A stretch of DNA of 52,126 nt from CAZVWV01 sp964631745 (GCA_964631745.1 CAZVWV010000007.1:1-52126); one strand, 5' to 3'; shown: positions 8,678-15,972, counted from the stretch's first letter. Made by a program: numbers and translations. Notes: a model not told the origin generated them from the sequence alone.

Positions 8678-9250
8678 ATGGCTGACAGAGATAAAGATGA
8701 ACTACTTGACCACAACTACGATGGTATTCAGGAATATGATAACGATCTTCCAGGGTGGTGGGTGTATCTATTTTGGGTGACTATTATTATTGCCGTTGTT
8801 TACCCATTCATTTACGATTTTGGTTCGGGCAAGTTCGCAGTCGAAATCGTGGACGAACAAGTGGCCGAACTTAAGGCCTTGCAAGCAGCAAGCATGCCCA
8901 AAAGTATGGGAGAGCCTGAGGCGGCAAAACTTTTGGCACTTGCGAAAGATTCGGGAGCCTTAAAATTAGGTAGCGAGATATTTGCCACGCGTTGCGCGGC
9001 TTGCCATTCGGCACAAGGCCAGGGCTTGATTGGGCCGAACCTTACGGACGACAACTGGATACATGGTGGAAAGATCACGAATATCCATCGCACGGTTTCA
9101 GACGGCGTTTTGGACAAGGGCATGTTGGCCTGGAAGGATCAGCTTAAGCCGGAGGAATTGAATGCGGTCGTAGCATTTGTCTGGTCGATTCATGGTACTA
9201 ACCCGCCTAATCCGAAGGCACCTGATGGCGCCTTCGAACCTCGAGGATAG
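8678..9250 (+). CDS. ccoP: cbb3 oxidase cytochrome c subunit CcoP, monoheme form
   Basis: The N-terminus has the CcoP signature YDGIQEYDNDLPGWWVY followed by one membrane helix (about 28-48). A single heme-binding motif CAACH lies at 106-110, with Met149 as probable sixth ligand. Classical CcoP has two CxxCH domains and about 300 residues; this one has 190 residues and one heme, so one cytochrome domain is missing. ATG 8678 is preceded by GAGG at 7-nt spacing. The gene starts 2 nt after the ccoQ stop. Confidence 0.92.
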   Translation: MADRDKDELLDHNYDGIQEYDNDLPGWWVYLFWVTIIIAVVYPFIYDFGSGKFAVEIVDEQVAELKALQAASMPKSMGEPEAAKLLALAKDSGALKLGSEIFATRCAACHSAQGQGLIGPNLTDDNWIHGGKITNIHRTVSDGVLDKGMLAWKDQLKPEELNAVVAFVWSIHGTNPPNPKAPDGAFEPRG

Positions 9251-9295
9251 CTGCGCAGAGTAGCTCTCAAGTTAGGCGCCTGGCCCCCTTGAGGA

Positions 9296-9326
9296 TAAGA
9301 AGCCCGCATCCGATGCGGGCTTCTTA
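9296..9326 (+). terminator. Transcription terminator hairpin after ccoP
   Basis: A perfect 14-bp stem, TAAGAAGCCCGCAT pairing with ATGCGGGCTTCTTA, with a 3-nt loop (9310-9312), followed by GTTTG. The U tract is short, but the stem is very stable and symmetric. It separates the ccoNOQP transcript from ccoG. Confidence 0.8.
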
Positions 9327-9358
9327 GTTTGTAGCGTCGAGAGTCACACCTCTGTGCT

Positions 9359-9473
9359 TAATTGCTCAGGATGTAGGGGCGAAGCCCTCCATTTTGCAAA
9401 TTCGTCCCGCCGTGGCTCGGTGAAACCGTGCCCGATACTGGCAGTGGTGAGACAAGGTGGACTGAAACTACCC
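9359..9473 (-). repeat. 115-bp dispersed repeat, copy A
   Basis: Read on the minus strand it aligns without gaps to 12560-12674 (plus strand), with 92 of 115 positions identical by my count. The right part, ATGGAGGGCTTCGCCCCTAC, is invariant and contains a GGGC-TTC-GCCC hairpin; both copies end in GAGCAATTA. It sits in the gap between the cco terminator and ccoG. In one frame it can encode VGAKPSI then PAVAR and a stop, in common with copy B. Confidence 0.85.
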
Positions 9474-9544
9474 ACACTCAATGAGCAGATACCTTTGTTC
9501 TTAAGACGATTGCTCGATAAACTTGTTTGAGAGAGGATTATGAT

Positions 9545-10939
9545 ATGAGCACTGACGTTGAACACAGCTTTCGAGACACGCTCTACACCATCGACAAGCA
9601 GGGCCATAGGCGTTGGGTCTATCCGGCTTTTCTGCCGGGCAAATGGTTTACCAAAAGAGCCGTAGTTGCTTATCTACTGATGGCGTTTTATCTCGCCATG
9701 CCCTGGATCACTATAAATGGGAATCAGGGCATCTTATTTAATATTCCGGAACGGAAATTCTTTCTATTCGGAGTCGAATTTTGGGCGACCGACACTTTCT
9801 TTCTGGTGTTGATCTTGCCCTCCCTAGCAATAAGCCTCTTCTTTTTCACGGCCATGTTTGGTCGTGTCTGGTGCGGTTGGGCATGCCCAGAAACCGTTTT
9901 TCTTGAATTTCTCTTTAGGCCAATCGAACGCTTGATTGAGGGCACCCCAGCCCAGCGCCTTAAATTAGATCAGTCTCCCTGGAATTTTGAAAAGATATCC
10001 AAGAAAGCCCTAAAGCACGGTATATCTGCGGCGTCGGCCTGGGTGCTTGCGAGCACGGCCCTGGCATATTTCGTAGGCCGAGAACCGTTAATTCGCATGA
10101 TGAGCGACTATCCATGGAACAACCCTCTCCCGTTTTCCTTGACGCTGATATTAATGGGGATAATGGCTTTTCAATTTGGGTGGTTCCGCGAGCAGTTCTG
10201 TACGGTCGTATGTCCCTACGCGCGCTTTCAAGCAGTTATGATGGATTCTGATTCACTGGTGATCGGATACGATTACACGAGGGGGGAGCCGCGAGGAAAG
10301 CACAAGAAAGGTCAAGACTCATCGCAACTTGGAGACTGCATAGACTGCGGCGCTTGCGTCAGGGTTTGTCCTACTGGAATTGACATAAGAAACGGTCTGC
10401 AACTTGAGTGCGTGGCCTGCACCGCTTGTGCCGATGCCTGCGATGCCATTATGGATCATATCGAAAAACCTCGCGGGTTAATTCGGTACGATACCGAACA
10501 CAGCTTAAGAGGCGAGGTGACTAAGTTCTTACGTCCGCGCTTAGTTGTTTATTGTGCGATTTTGTTAACCTACGGTGCTCTTTTCTATCATTTTCTTGCT
10601 GTGAGGATTCCTTATGATTTTGAGGTGCTGCGCGCTTCAGGAGAGGCGCCGTTTAGCGTAGTCTCGGATGGCAAAGTTATGAACCATTTCATGCTGAGGA
10701 TCTCTAACAAAAGTAGAGCGACACGCCACTTTCAACTTAGTGGCGGCCCCGAGGGCGTGCAGTTCACTGCGCCTATAAGAGAGGTGGATGTTATTGCGGG
10801 GGAGATTAAGGACCTGCCGCTCTTTGTGCAATTTGACAAGCAAGCACTCGTTGCTGGTAAACTACCTGTTGCCGTCTCGGTAGTGGTGGATGATGGCTCA
10901 AAGTTGGAACGAAAGATTACATTAATAGGACCTAGTTAG
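9545..10939 (+). CDS. ccoG: CcoG/FixG/RdxA polyferredoxin, cbb3 oxidase assembly
   Basis: A membrane-bound ferredoxin-like protein. N-terminal helices carry CGWACPETVFLEF and CPYARFQAVMMD; two [4Fe-4S] motifs follow, CIDCGACVRVCP and CVACTACADACD; then KPRGLIRYDTE, another helix near 340, and a C-terminal Ig-like domain. CcoG has been described as a cytoplasmic-membrane Cu(II) reductase supplying Cu(I) for cbb3 assembly. ATG 9545 has AGAGGA upstream and is preferred over the TTG at 9527. It lies after the cco terminator and so probably has its own promoter. Confidence 0.93.
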   Translation: MSTDVEHSFRDTLYTIDKQGHRRWVYPAFLPGKWFTKRAVVAYLLMAFYLAMPWITINGNQGILFNIPERKFFLFGVEFWATDTFFLVLILPSLAISLFFFTAMFGRVWCGWACPETVFLEFLFRPIERLIEGTPAQRLKLDQSPWNFEKISKKALKHGISAASAWVLASTALAYFVGREPLIRMMSDYPWNNPLPFSLTLILMGIMAFQFGWFREQFCTVVCPYARFQAVMMDSDSLVIGYDYTRGEPRGKHKKGQDSSQLGDCIDCGACVRVCPTGIDIRNGLQLECVACTACADACDAIMDHIEKPRGLIRYDTEHSLRGEVTKFLRPRLVVYCAILLTYGALFYHFLAVRIPYDFEVLRASGEAPFSVVSDGKVMNHFMLRISNKSRATRHFQLSGGPEGVQFTAPIREVDVIAGEIKDLPLFVQFDKQALVAGKLPVAVSVVVDDGSKLERKITLIGPS

Positions 10940-10977
10940 TTCGAGAGAATTATCTGGGATAATGGGCGATTACCAAA

Positions 10978-11502
10978 ATGGTGGCAAACACGCACAGCCC
11001 CTCGAATATCGAAGGCACTAAGGTAAAGGCTTCGCCCTGGCCGCTTGCAATTATAGTTTTCTTTGTGGTGGTCGCGATCTTTAATTTTGTATTCGTGCGG
11101 TTGGCACTTAACAGCTCTGTTCCGCCGATTAGCGATCATCCCTATGAGGATGGCTTGAAGTATCAGGGAGTCATTGATGCTAAGAATCGATCCAGGGCGC
11201 TTGGATTGAAAACTAGATACACCTTCTCGGACGTTGACGCTTCAGGGGATCGTTCCGTCTCGGTTGAAATACGGGACCACAATGAAACGCCTGTGAAAGA
11301 TGCGAAAATCACCATGCGAGCTTTTCGATTCTCCGAGGCCAGTATGGATTTTGTTGCAACTCTGACGGAAGATTCAAAGGCGCAACCAGGCAGATATTCG
11401 GCCAAGCTGCATTTACCACGTTCCGGTTTATGGCTTTTTGAGTTAAATCTTTCCCTGGCGGGCACGGATTATTTTCTTGACTCAAAAGAGATGATCCCAT
11501 AG
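10978..11502 (+). CDS. ccoH: FixH/CcoH family protein
   Basis: 174 residues with one N-terminal membrane helix (PLAIIVFFVVVAIFNFVFV, about 22-40) and a periplasmic beta-rich domain typical of FixH (GLKTRYTF, VSVEIRDHNETPVKDAKITM, GRYSAKLHLPRSGLWLFEL). CcoH is part of the cbb3 assembly machinery together with CcoG, CcoI and CcoS. It follows ccoG by 38 nt. Sequence match to FixH is moderate; genomic position makes it firm. Confidence 0.85.
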   Translation: MVANTHSPSNIEGTKVKASPWPLAIIVFFVVVAIFNFVFVRLALNSSVPPISDHPYEDGLKYQGVIDAKNRSRALGLKTRYTFSDVDASGDRSVSVEIRDHNETPVKDAKITMRAFRFSEASMDFVATLTEDSKAQPGRYSAKLHLPRSGLWLFELNLSLAGTDYFLDSKEMIP

Positions 11503-11511
11503 ATCGGTCGC

Positions 11512-12531
11512 ATGATTAAACAAATTATTCAGTCAGTTTTTTTGGTGCTTCTAGGGTTAATCGTCAGTTTGGGCCTTATTGAAATTTTATTTAGGATAGC
11601 CTACCGAGCACCCGCCAAGTGGAACGATCGTCCCTTTGCCTACTACAAAGCGGAGGACTCCCCCACCTCACAAAGCTATCCGTACTTGAAAACCAAACCT
11701 GAGAACATTTTTCGAATTGCCGTGGTAGGCGATTCCTATACTTTTGCTCCATATATGCAATTTACTGATGCTTTTCCGGCGCGTTTAGAGCAGATGCTTA
11801 ATCTCAATAAAGATGTGCGTCAGGTAGAGGTGATTAACTATGGAGTTCCGGCCTATTCAACTTCGCACGAAGTTGCCACGGTGGAGAGGGCCCTGAAGGA
11901 AGATGCAGATTTCGTGCTCCTTCAGATCACACTTAATGACCCGGAGATTAAGCCGTATCGTCCTGTCGGGATTACCGAGTTTAACCGGTTCGGCGCTTTG
12001 CAACTTGGGCCCAGGCTGGGCTGGTTGGTCAGTTATTGGAGGTCTCTAGGGTATGTATTGAATCGTTTGCATAATTCGAAAACCCACAGGGAGTATAAAC
12101 AGTATTTTTTTGAGCTCTTTGAAAATCCGAAAGGGTTTAAGAAATTTAAAGACTCTTTGGTGAAGATCTATAAGCTTTGCAGCGATCGCAAAGTGGGAAT
12201 GGGAGCAGTGGTGTTCCCCCTCTTTGGCGAGCCGGTCGACGATAACTACCCCTTTACTCCGTTACACAAGATTGTGGGAGAGACCCTTGGCGAATTGGGA
12301 GTTGTAACATTAGATCTGCTGCCGACATATACAGGAGTCCCCATCGATCGTCTTCAAGTAATTCCTGGCGGAGATCGTCATCCAAACGAGATAGCCCATA
12401 GAATGGCGGCAGAAAGCATATATCGCTGGCTGATCTCTAATAAGCTCATCCCGGAGGAGTTCAAGATTAGGAACCTTTATTCCGATCGAACGAGGATCGT
12501 CAATGAGCCTTTGTATGAGGGGGAATATTAG
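11512..12531 (+). CDS. Membrane-anchored SGNH/GDSL-family hydrolase
   Basis: An N-terminal hydrophobic helix (about 5-28) anchors an SGNH hydrolase domain: block I GDSYTF (Ser75), block II Gly111 in NYGVPAYST, block III TLNDPEI (Asn142), and block V GGDRHPNEIAH with the catalytic Asp/His. Such enzymes are esterases, lipases or polysaccharide O-deacetylases; the substrate here cannot be told. It begins 9 nt after the FixH-like gene and is probably co-transcribed with ccoG, which is not a usual partner. The 3' end faces the convergent xylanase across repeat copy B. Confidence 0.8.
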   Translation: MIKQIIQSVFLVLLGLIVSLGLIEILFRIAYRAPAKWNDRPFAYYKAEDSPTSQSYPYLKTKPENIFRIAVVGDSYTFAPYMQFTDAFPARLEQMLNLNKDVRQVEVINYGVPAYSTSHEVATVERALKEDADFVLLQITLNDPEIKPYRPVGITEFNRFGALQLGPRLGWLVSYWRSLGYVLNRLHNSKTHREYKQYFFELFENPKGFKKFKDSLVKIYKLCSDRKVGMGAVVFPLFGEPVDDNYPFTPLHKIVGETLGELGVVTLDLLPTYTGVPIDRLQVIPGGDRHPNEIAHRMAAESIYRWLISNKLIPEEFKIRNLYSDRTRIVNEPLYEGEY

Positions 12532-12559
12532 TGAATTTTTGTATGTGCTCATTAAATGC

Positions 12560-12674
12560 GGGTAATTTCAGCCCACCTTCGCTCACCGTTGCCATTATCG
12601 GCGATGCTTTCAACGAGCGACGGCGGGCGGTGGTTGCTCAATGGAGGGCTTCGCCCCTACTTTTTGAGCAATTA
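12560..12674 (+). repeat. 115-bp dispersed repeat, copy B
   Basis: Same element as 9359-9473 in the opposite genomic orientation, with no indels. It overlaps the 3' end of the xylanase gene, and its minus strand encodes the enzyme's last residues (VGAKPSIEQPPPAVAR) and stop. A fragment resembling its right end (CCCCTACTTTTT then GAGCAA) also occurs at 16477-16497. Confidence 0.85.
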
Positions 12675-13656
12675 CGAATTTTTGACGAAAAGTTTCGTCG
12701 AGAATATTGGCCGAGCCAAAGCCGGGGAAGGCTTGTGGAACCCATGAATATCTGTCCGTGAAGCCCCATAAGACTATCTGGGTGCAAGCTAAGGCCTCTT
12801 TGCATACTTTAAAAACACTCTGATATAGCCTAGCCTGATTTTCCAGATCCTCTGGCGATGGAGGACTTTTTACCCTAACTTCCACTTCCGATAATCGCAC
12901 CAGCAAACCAAGTTGTCCCAGTTGTTGAATCACCACGAGAAGTTTTTCGGGGGGCAAATTTGAATCTGCACGCAAGTGCAGCTGTATCCCAACACCATCT
13001 ATGGGAACCCCGCGCTTTTTAAAATCGGCCAGCATCTCCAGTAAGGCCTTCAATTTTGGACCAGGCATAGCGATTCCGAAATCATTATAATATAGCTTAG
13101 CCTCGGGATCGGCGTTATGCGCCTCGCGTAGTGCAGTTTCTATATAGCCAACACCAAGCGCCGTCGACCATATAGATCTCCTTAGACTTCCGTCAGAGTT
13201 TAAAGCCTCATTAACAACATCCCACGATTCAACGCGGCCCTTATAACGAGTGACCATTTTCGATATATGAGTTTTTAATATCCTCGCAACCGTAGCCCGA
13301 TCGAAGTTCCCTTTAGAAAACCAAGCAGGCAACTGGCGGTGCCAAACAAGCGTATGCCCATGCAAACGAAGTCCGTGCCGCTCAGAAAAATTGACGATAT
13401 CATCAGCCGCCCCAAACTCGTACCGATCTAGCTCAGGCGAGATCGCATCGAATTTCATCTCATTCTCAGGCACAATCACCGAAAACCGAGACAACAAGCT
13501 CTCTCGATACCCACGATCAAGCACCAAGGCATACTGCCGAACCGCCGTCCCAACCAAAAGTCCGTCACGCCCCAATCCAGGCCATCCTCCAGGCGCACGA
13601 GACACACATCCCCCCATCACCAACAAAAGCACAACCCCCGCCACCTTCTTCCTCAC
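12610..13656 (-). CDS. GH10 endo-1,4-beta-xylanase, lipoprotein
   Basis: A lipoprotein signal ends at LLLVMGGC (lipidated Cys20 counted from the GTG at 13665). The (beta/alpha)8 GH10 domain contains NEMKFDAI, HGHTLVWHRQLPAW, the acid/base WDVVNEAL (Glu153), YYNDFGI, GVGIQLHL, the nucleophile region RLSEVEVRV (Glu260) and WGFTDRYSW. It cleaves xylan backbones and is probably anchored in the outer membrane. The GTG at 13656 lies 8 nt after GGGAGG and is preferred over the GTGs at 13662 and 13665. The C-terminal tail comes from the dispersed repeat. No other xylan genes are nearby. Confidence 0.9.
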   Translation of the reverse strand: MRKKVAGVVLLLVMGGCVSRAPGGWPGLGRDGLLVGTAVRQYALVLDRGYRESLLSRFSVIVPENEMKFDAISPELDRYEFGAADDIVNFSERHGLRLHGHTLVWHRQLPAWFSKGNFDRATVARILKTHISKMVTRYKGRVESWDVVNEALNSDGSLRRSIWSTALGVGYIETALREAHNADPEAKLYYNDFGIAMPGPKLKALLEMLADFKKRGVPIDGVGIQLHLRADSNLPPEKLLVVIQQLGQLGLLVRLSEVEVRVKSPPSPEDLENQARLYQSVFKVCKEALACTQIVLWGFTDRYSWVPQAFPGFGSANILDETFRQKFVIAQKVGAKPSIEQPPPAVAR

Positions 13657-13689
13657 ACCCACCACCTCCCTAACTCAGCCCCCCCCTGC

Positions 13690-13789
13690 TGGTACATACC
13701 ACCTTTTTTCTCCCTCCGTCAGAGCACACCCGCGCTGGTACATACCACCTTTTTACCCCCGTCAGAAACCCGATCTGGTACATCCCACC
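13690..13789 (-). repeat. REP-like palindromes, upstream cluster (3 copies)
   Basis: TGGTACATACCACC occurs at 13690-13703 and 13736-13749, and with one change at 13776-13789. Each is followed by a run of T. Read on the minus strand the unit is GGTGGTATGTACCA: a GTGG tetranucleotide next to a TGGTA-TG-TACCA palindrome, the layout of RAYT-associated REP elements. It lies between the xylanase start and the transposase gene. Confidence 0.85.
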
Positions 13790-13805
13790 ATTTTTTTCTA
13801 GAACC

Positions 13806-13835
13806 ACGCAACTTTTAATAATAATTCACGATAAG
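13806..13835 (+). promoter_or_regulatory. Conserved 30-bp promoter-like element, copy 1
   Basis: ACGCAACTTT, 10 A/T bases, then TCACGATAAG; the transposase ATG follows 24 nt later. The same boxes at identical spacing occur at 15196-15225 and 37575-37604. The layout suggests -35 and -10 boxes of an alternative (ECF-like) sigma factor. Confidence 0.65.
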
Positions 13836-13859
13836 GCTCTAAGGAGAAGGTGTTGCATT

Positions 13860-14849
13860 ATGCCAAGACGAAGAAGAAGAATTGTTTCTAAGAGGTGCTA
13901 TGAGATTGGTTTTAGAGCTAGACAGGGGCTGCCCCTAGTTGCCTACGATACCATAAAGCTGTTGCTTGGCTCTGCCATTGCTCGTACCCAAAGAGACGAT
14001 AAGGTCTTGTTATGTCACGATATTTGGAACGGCTCGCACGCTCACATTATTGTCGTGGCTCTCGATAGCCAAAAGTGCACCCAGTTTTATGGAGAGATTC
14101 AAAAGAGAATTACCGATGCCATGAAGCGATTCCTAAACTTAGATTATTTAGATCTCTGGGAAGGCGCCCCGATGGTTGCCGAGATCGCTGATTTGAATAA
14201 GGCCATAGATCGCGTGAAATACCTCTATGGAAATCCAGCTAAGGACTCGCTTGTTGCGACCATTGGGGACTTCCCTGGTTTTTCAAGTTGGAACGAGTTT
14301 CAGCGTTCGCTTGATAAGCCAGACGCGGTCACCGAGGAGAATTTCCCATGGATTCGGCTCCCCTCCATCCCCAAGCTATCTAGTAGACATCTGTCTAGCG
14401 AAGAGGACCAGGCGCTTGTCAAAAAGCTCAGGGAAGATAATAAAAAGTGCCATCCACTCAAACGCCACATCAATGCCTGGATGCGCTGCTTTGGCATTAC
14501 AGGAGCCGCAGAGGTTAAGGCTATCAACGAGAAAATATTACGAAGTATCGGAGATTATGAGGAGGGATTTAGACTAACGCGTGCTGACGCAGGGCATACG
14601 GTGGTAGGCGCTCCGCGCGTGAGGACCCAACCGATCCTAAAACCTCACAAACCACCGCCCAGGGAGAGAAATATTTTTGTGTTCAGCTCGATAGATGAGT
14701 TGCGTATTAGTAAGATTGAAGAACATGACGTCTTTTGCGACGACTGCTCAGACCGCCTTGTGCGTTGGCGCAAGGGCGAGGTTAACGTCGAATGGCCGCC
14801 GGGGGCCTTTAAACCGCCGTTACCACCCACTGTGAACTTGCTCCCATAA
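13860..14849 (+). CDS. RAYT-like HUH/Y1 transposase (REP-associated tyrosine transposase)
   Basis: The N-terminal 135 residues have a Y1-transposase layout: basic start MPRRRRRIVSKRCYEI, an HUH-type His pair in WNGSHAHIIVV (His60, His62), and the catalytic Tyr motif in VKYLYGNPAKDSLV (Tyr121), matching the RAYT Y-x3-N-P signature. A C-terminal extension of about 190 residues carries an FCDDC pair and is unfamiliar. RAYTs cleave and join single-stranded DNA at REP hairpins and are usually single-copy. Copies of a GTGG-palindrome in inverted orientation flank the gene. It is preceded by AAGGAGAAGG and a shared promoter-like element. Transposition activity is not shown. Confidence 0.75.
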   Translation: MPRRRRRIVSKRCYEIGFRARQGLPLVAYDTIKLLLGSAIARTQRDDKVLLCHDIWNGSHAHIIVVALDSQKCTQFYGEIQKRITDAMKRFLNLDYLDLWEGAPMVAEIADLNKAIDRVKYLYGNPAKDSLVATIGDFPGFSSWNEFQRSLDKPDAVTEENFPWIRLPSIPKLSSRHLSSEEDQALVKKLREDNKKCHPLKRHINAWMRCFGITGAAEVKAINEKILRSIGDYEEGFRLTRADAGHTVVGAPRVRTQPILKPHKPPPRERNIFVFSSIDELRISKIEEHDVFCDDCSDRLVRWRKGEVNVEWPPGAFKPPLPPTVNLLP

Positions 14850-15099
14850 TGTAAGCCCGGGGGGCCGGGCAAAGAGCTTCGCAAAACTGCTGATTAACGG
14901 GCACTATTAAGTCCGCCTCAATATATATCACTAGTGAAGCGAGCGGAGCCTCAAAAATCACGTGGAACTCGCGCTCAGGACCGTTCTATGACCCTTTCAG
15001 GGAGCATATCGCGACCTAGCTATCATTCCCCTTCGGCTCCCAGCAACCCCTCTCCCATCAACCACAACAGAAGCGCTCCGAACCGCCTCAAAAAAAACT
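14850..15099. other. Gap after the transposase gene
   Basis: A GC-rich hairpin lies 5 nt after the stop: GCCCGG (14855-14860), loop GGGG, CCGGGC (14865-14870), with no U tract, so a weak terminator at best. I see no gene in the rest of the gap, which runs into the downstream repeat cluster. Confidence 0.5.
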
Positions 15100-15188
15100 G
15101 GTGGTATGTACCAAAAAAACTGGTGGTATGTACCAAAAAAACTGGTGGTATGTACCAGTTCGGGGACGGGGGCAGGTGGTATGTACCA
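15100..15188 (+). repeat. REP-like palindromes, downstream cluster (4 copies)
   Basis: GGTGGTATGTACCA is exact at 15100-15113, 15122-15135, 15144-15157 and 15175-15188. The first three form a 22-bp tandem array with A-rich spacers (AAAAAAACT). Orientation is opposite to the cluster at 13690-13789, so the transposase gene lies between convergent arrays. The last copy ends 7 bp before the second promoter-like element. Confidence 0.9.
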
Positions 15189-15195
15189 GAGATCT

Positions 15196-15225
15196 ACGCA
15201 ACTTTTTTTTATTTTCCACGATAAG
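15196..15225 (+). promoter_or_regulatory. Conserved 30-bp promoter-like element, copy 2
   Basis: ACGCAACTTT, 10 T/A bases, then CCACGATAAG; the downstream ATG is 33 nt later. Box sequence and spacing match copies 1 and 3. Confidence 0.65.
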
Positions 15226-15258
15226 CTTTTAGAGGCTTTATTTTACAAAGGATTATTT

Positions 15259-15747
15259 ATGTCGCCAAGCGTTGGTACTCGATACCTTAACGAAACTATG
15301 CTTAAACTTATGGACACGGTATGTTCGGACTTTCCTAGCGGCTTTAGCAAGGCTCGCCCGAGCAGGCAAGACTGGTCCAACTTACAACTTGCTAAGCAGA
15401 CCTGCTACGGCGCGGCCCCGCGTAGCTCTTTCTCCCGCTCCCCATATTCCGCCAGCTACAGCTACTGTGGCGTCAACGCCAACGACATGTATTACAACGC
15501 TGGAGACGGCGACTGGGCCAATGTTGTTCGGGGATGCTTAACTTGCATGGATGACTTTCAGATTTCTCCACACACTGCCCATCTTTTCTGCTACGATGTC
15601 GCCAGCAATCGGGTTCAAAGCCTCTGGAGCACGGCACGCGGCTACGGCGGGGCTGTGGCCGAAGCAACTTTGGACTATGCCAAATCTGCTTGGCATGCTT
15701 TAACTAATAGAGCGGAGAAGGCTTTAGGATTTATTGCTAATTGGTGA
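15259..15747 (+). CDS. Hypothetical protein, 162 residues
   Basis: Not recognised. ATG 15259 has AAAGGA six nt upstream; the frame stays open further upstream only through the repeat array, so the longer version is an artefact. The protein begins MSPSVGTRYLNETMLKLMDTV and has six cysteines, including a RGCLTCMDD pair, in a Ser/Tyr/Asn-rich centre (SYSYCGVNANDMYYNAGDGDW), then an Ala-rich helical C-terminus. There is no signal peptide or membrane helix. It shares its promoter-like element with the adjacent transposase and a secreted protein at 37620, and is followed by a structured RNA region. Confidence 0.6.
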   Translation: MSPSVGTRYLNETMLKLMDTVCSDFPSGFSKARPSRQDWSNLQLAKQTCYGAAPRSSFSRSPYSASYSYCGVNANDMYYNAGDGDWANVVRGCLTCMDDFQISPHTAHLFCYDVASNRVQSLWSTARGYGGAVAEATLDYAKSAWHALTNRAEKALGFIANW

Positions 15748-15781
15748 GCGTTAGAGCTGAGCGCTAGGTACCTATGACCGT

Positions 15782-15947
15782 CCACCCCGTAGCTATTCCG
15801 GTGACCTAATGGAGAACCGACCTAGCCGGAAACGGCGTGGGTGTAAGGGGAAGTTTTCGCAACGCTTGAATTAAGGTATTCGCTAGCCAGGGTAAAACCG
15901 GCCCCGCCCCCAAGGGATGCGAGTATCCGGTCGGTTACCGGCTTTTT
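15782..15947 (+). ncRNA. Candidate structured RNA / attenuator leader
   Basis: Helix 1: CCACCCCGT (15782-15790) pairs with ACGGCGTGG (15832-15840) with one C-C mismatch, and continues after a 5-nt bulge (AGCTA) with TTCCGG (15796-15801) and CCGGAA (15826-15831). Helix 2: GGTATTCGC (15875-15883) pairs with GCGAGTATCC (15919-15928) with one bulge and one G-T pair. A terminator follows directly. Aptamer-like helices, then a terminator, then an ORF 25 nt later resemble a riboswitch or attenuator; an independent small RNA or a 3' UTR are alternatives. It matches no class I recognise. Confidence 0.5.
15927..15947 (+). terminator. Rho-independent terminator
   Basis: CCGGT (15927-15931), a 5-nt loop, ACCGG (15937-15941), then CTTTTT. 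Its first two bases are shared with the right arm of the preceding helix, and it lies just before the membrane-protein gene at 15973. Confidence 0.7.
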
Positions 15948-15972
15948 GGCAAAACCGTACGGCCAATGCAAC

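Noticed and set aside
9344..9607. Minus-strand frame over repeat copy A and the ccoG start
   Set aside because: It is antisense to the beginning of ccoG and otherwise consists of the dispersed repeat.
12531..12761. Plus-strand frame over repeat copy B
   Set aside because: It is the repeat read on the other strand, antisense to the xylanase end; its similarity to the copy A frame reflects shared DNA, not a protein family.
13391..13801. 136-residue plus-strand frame over the xylanase start and repeats
   Set aside because: Antisense to the xylanase signal peptide region and Pro/Thr-rich from the repeats.
14934..15224. A 96-residue plus-strand frame across the downstream repeats
   Set aside because: Its C-terminal half is repeat translation, no ribosome site is apparent, and it ends at the promoter-like element.
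15106..15258. Upstream extension of the orphan protein frame
   Set aside because: It translates the palindromic repeats and promoter-like element; the ATG at 15259 has a proper ribosome site.
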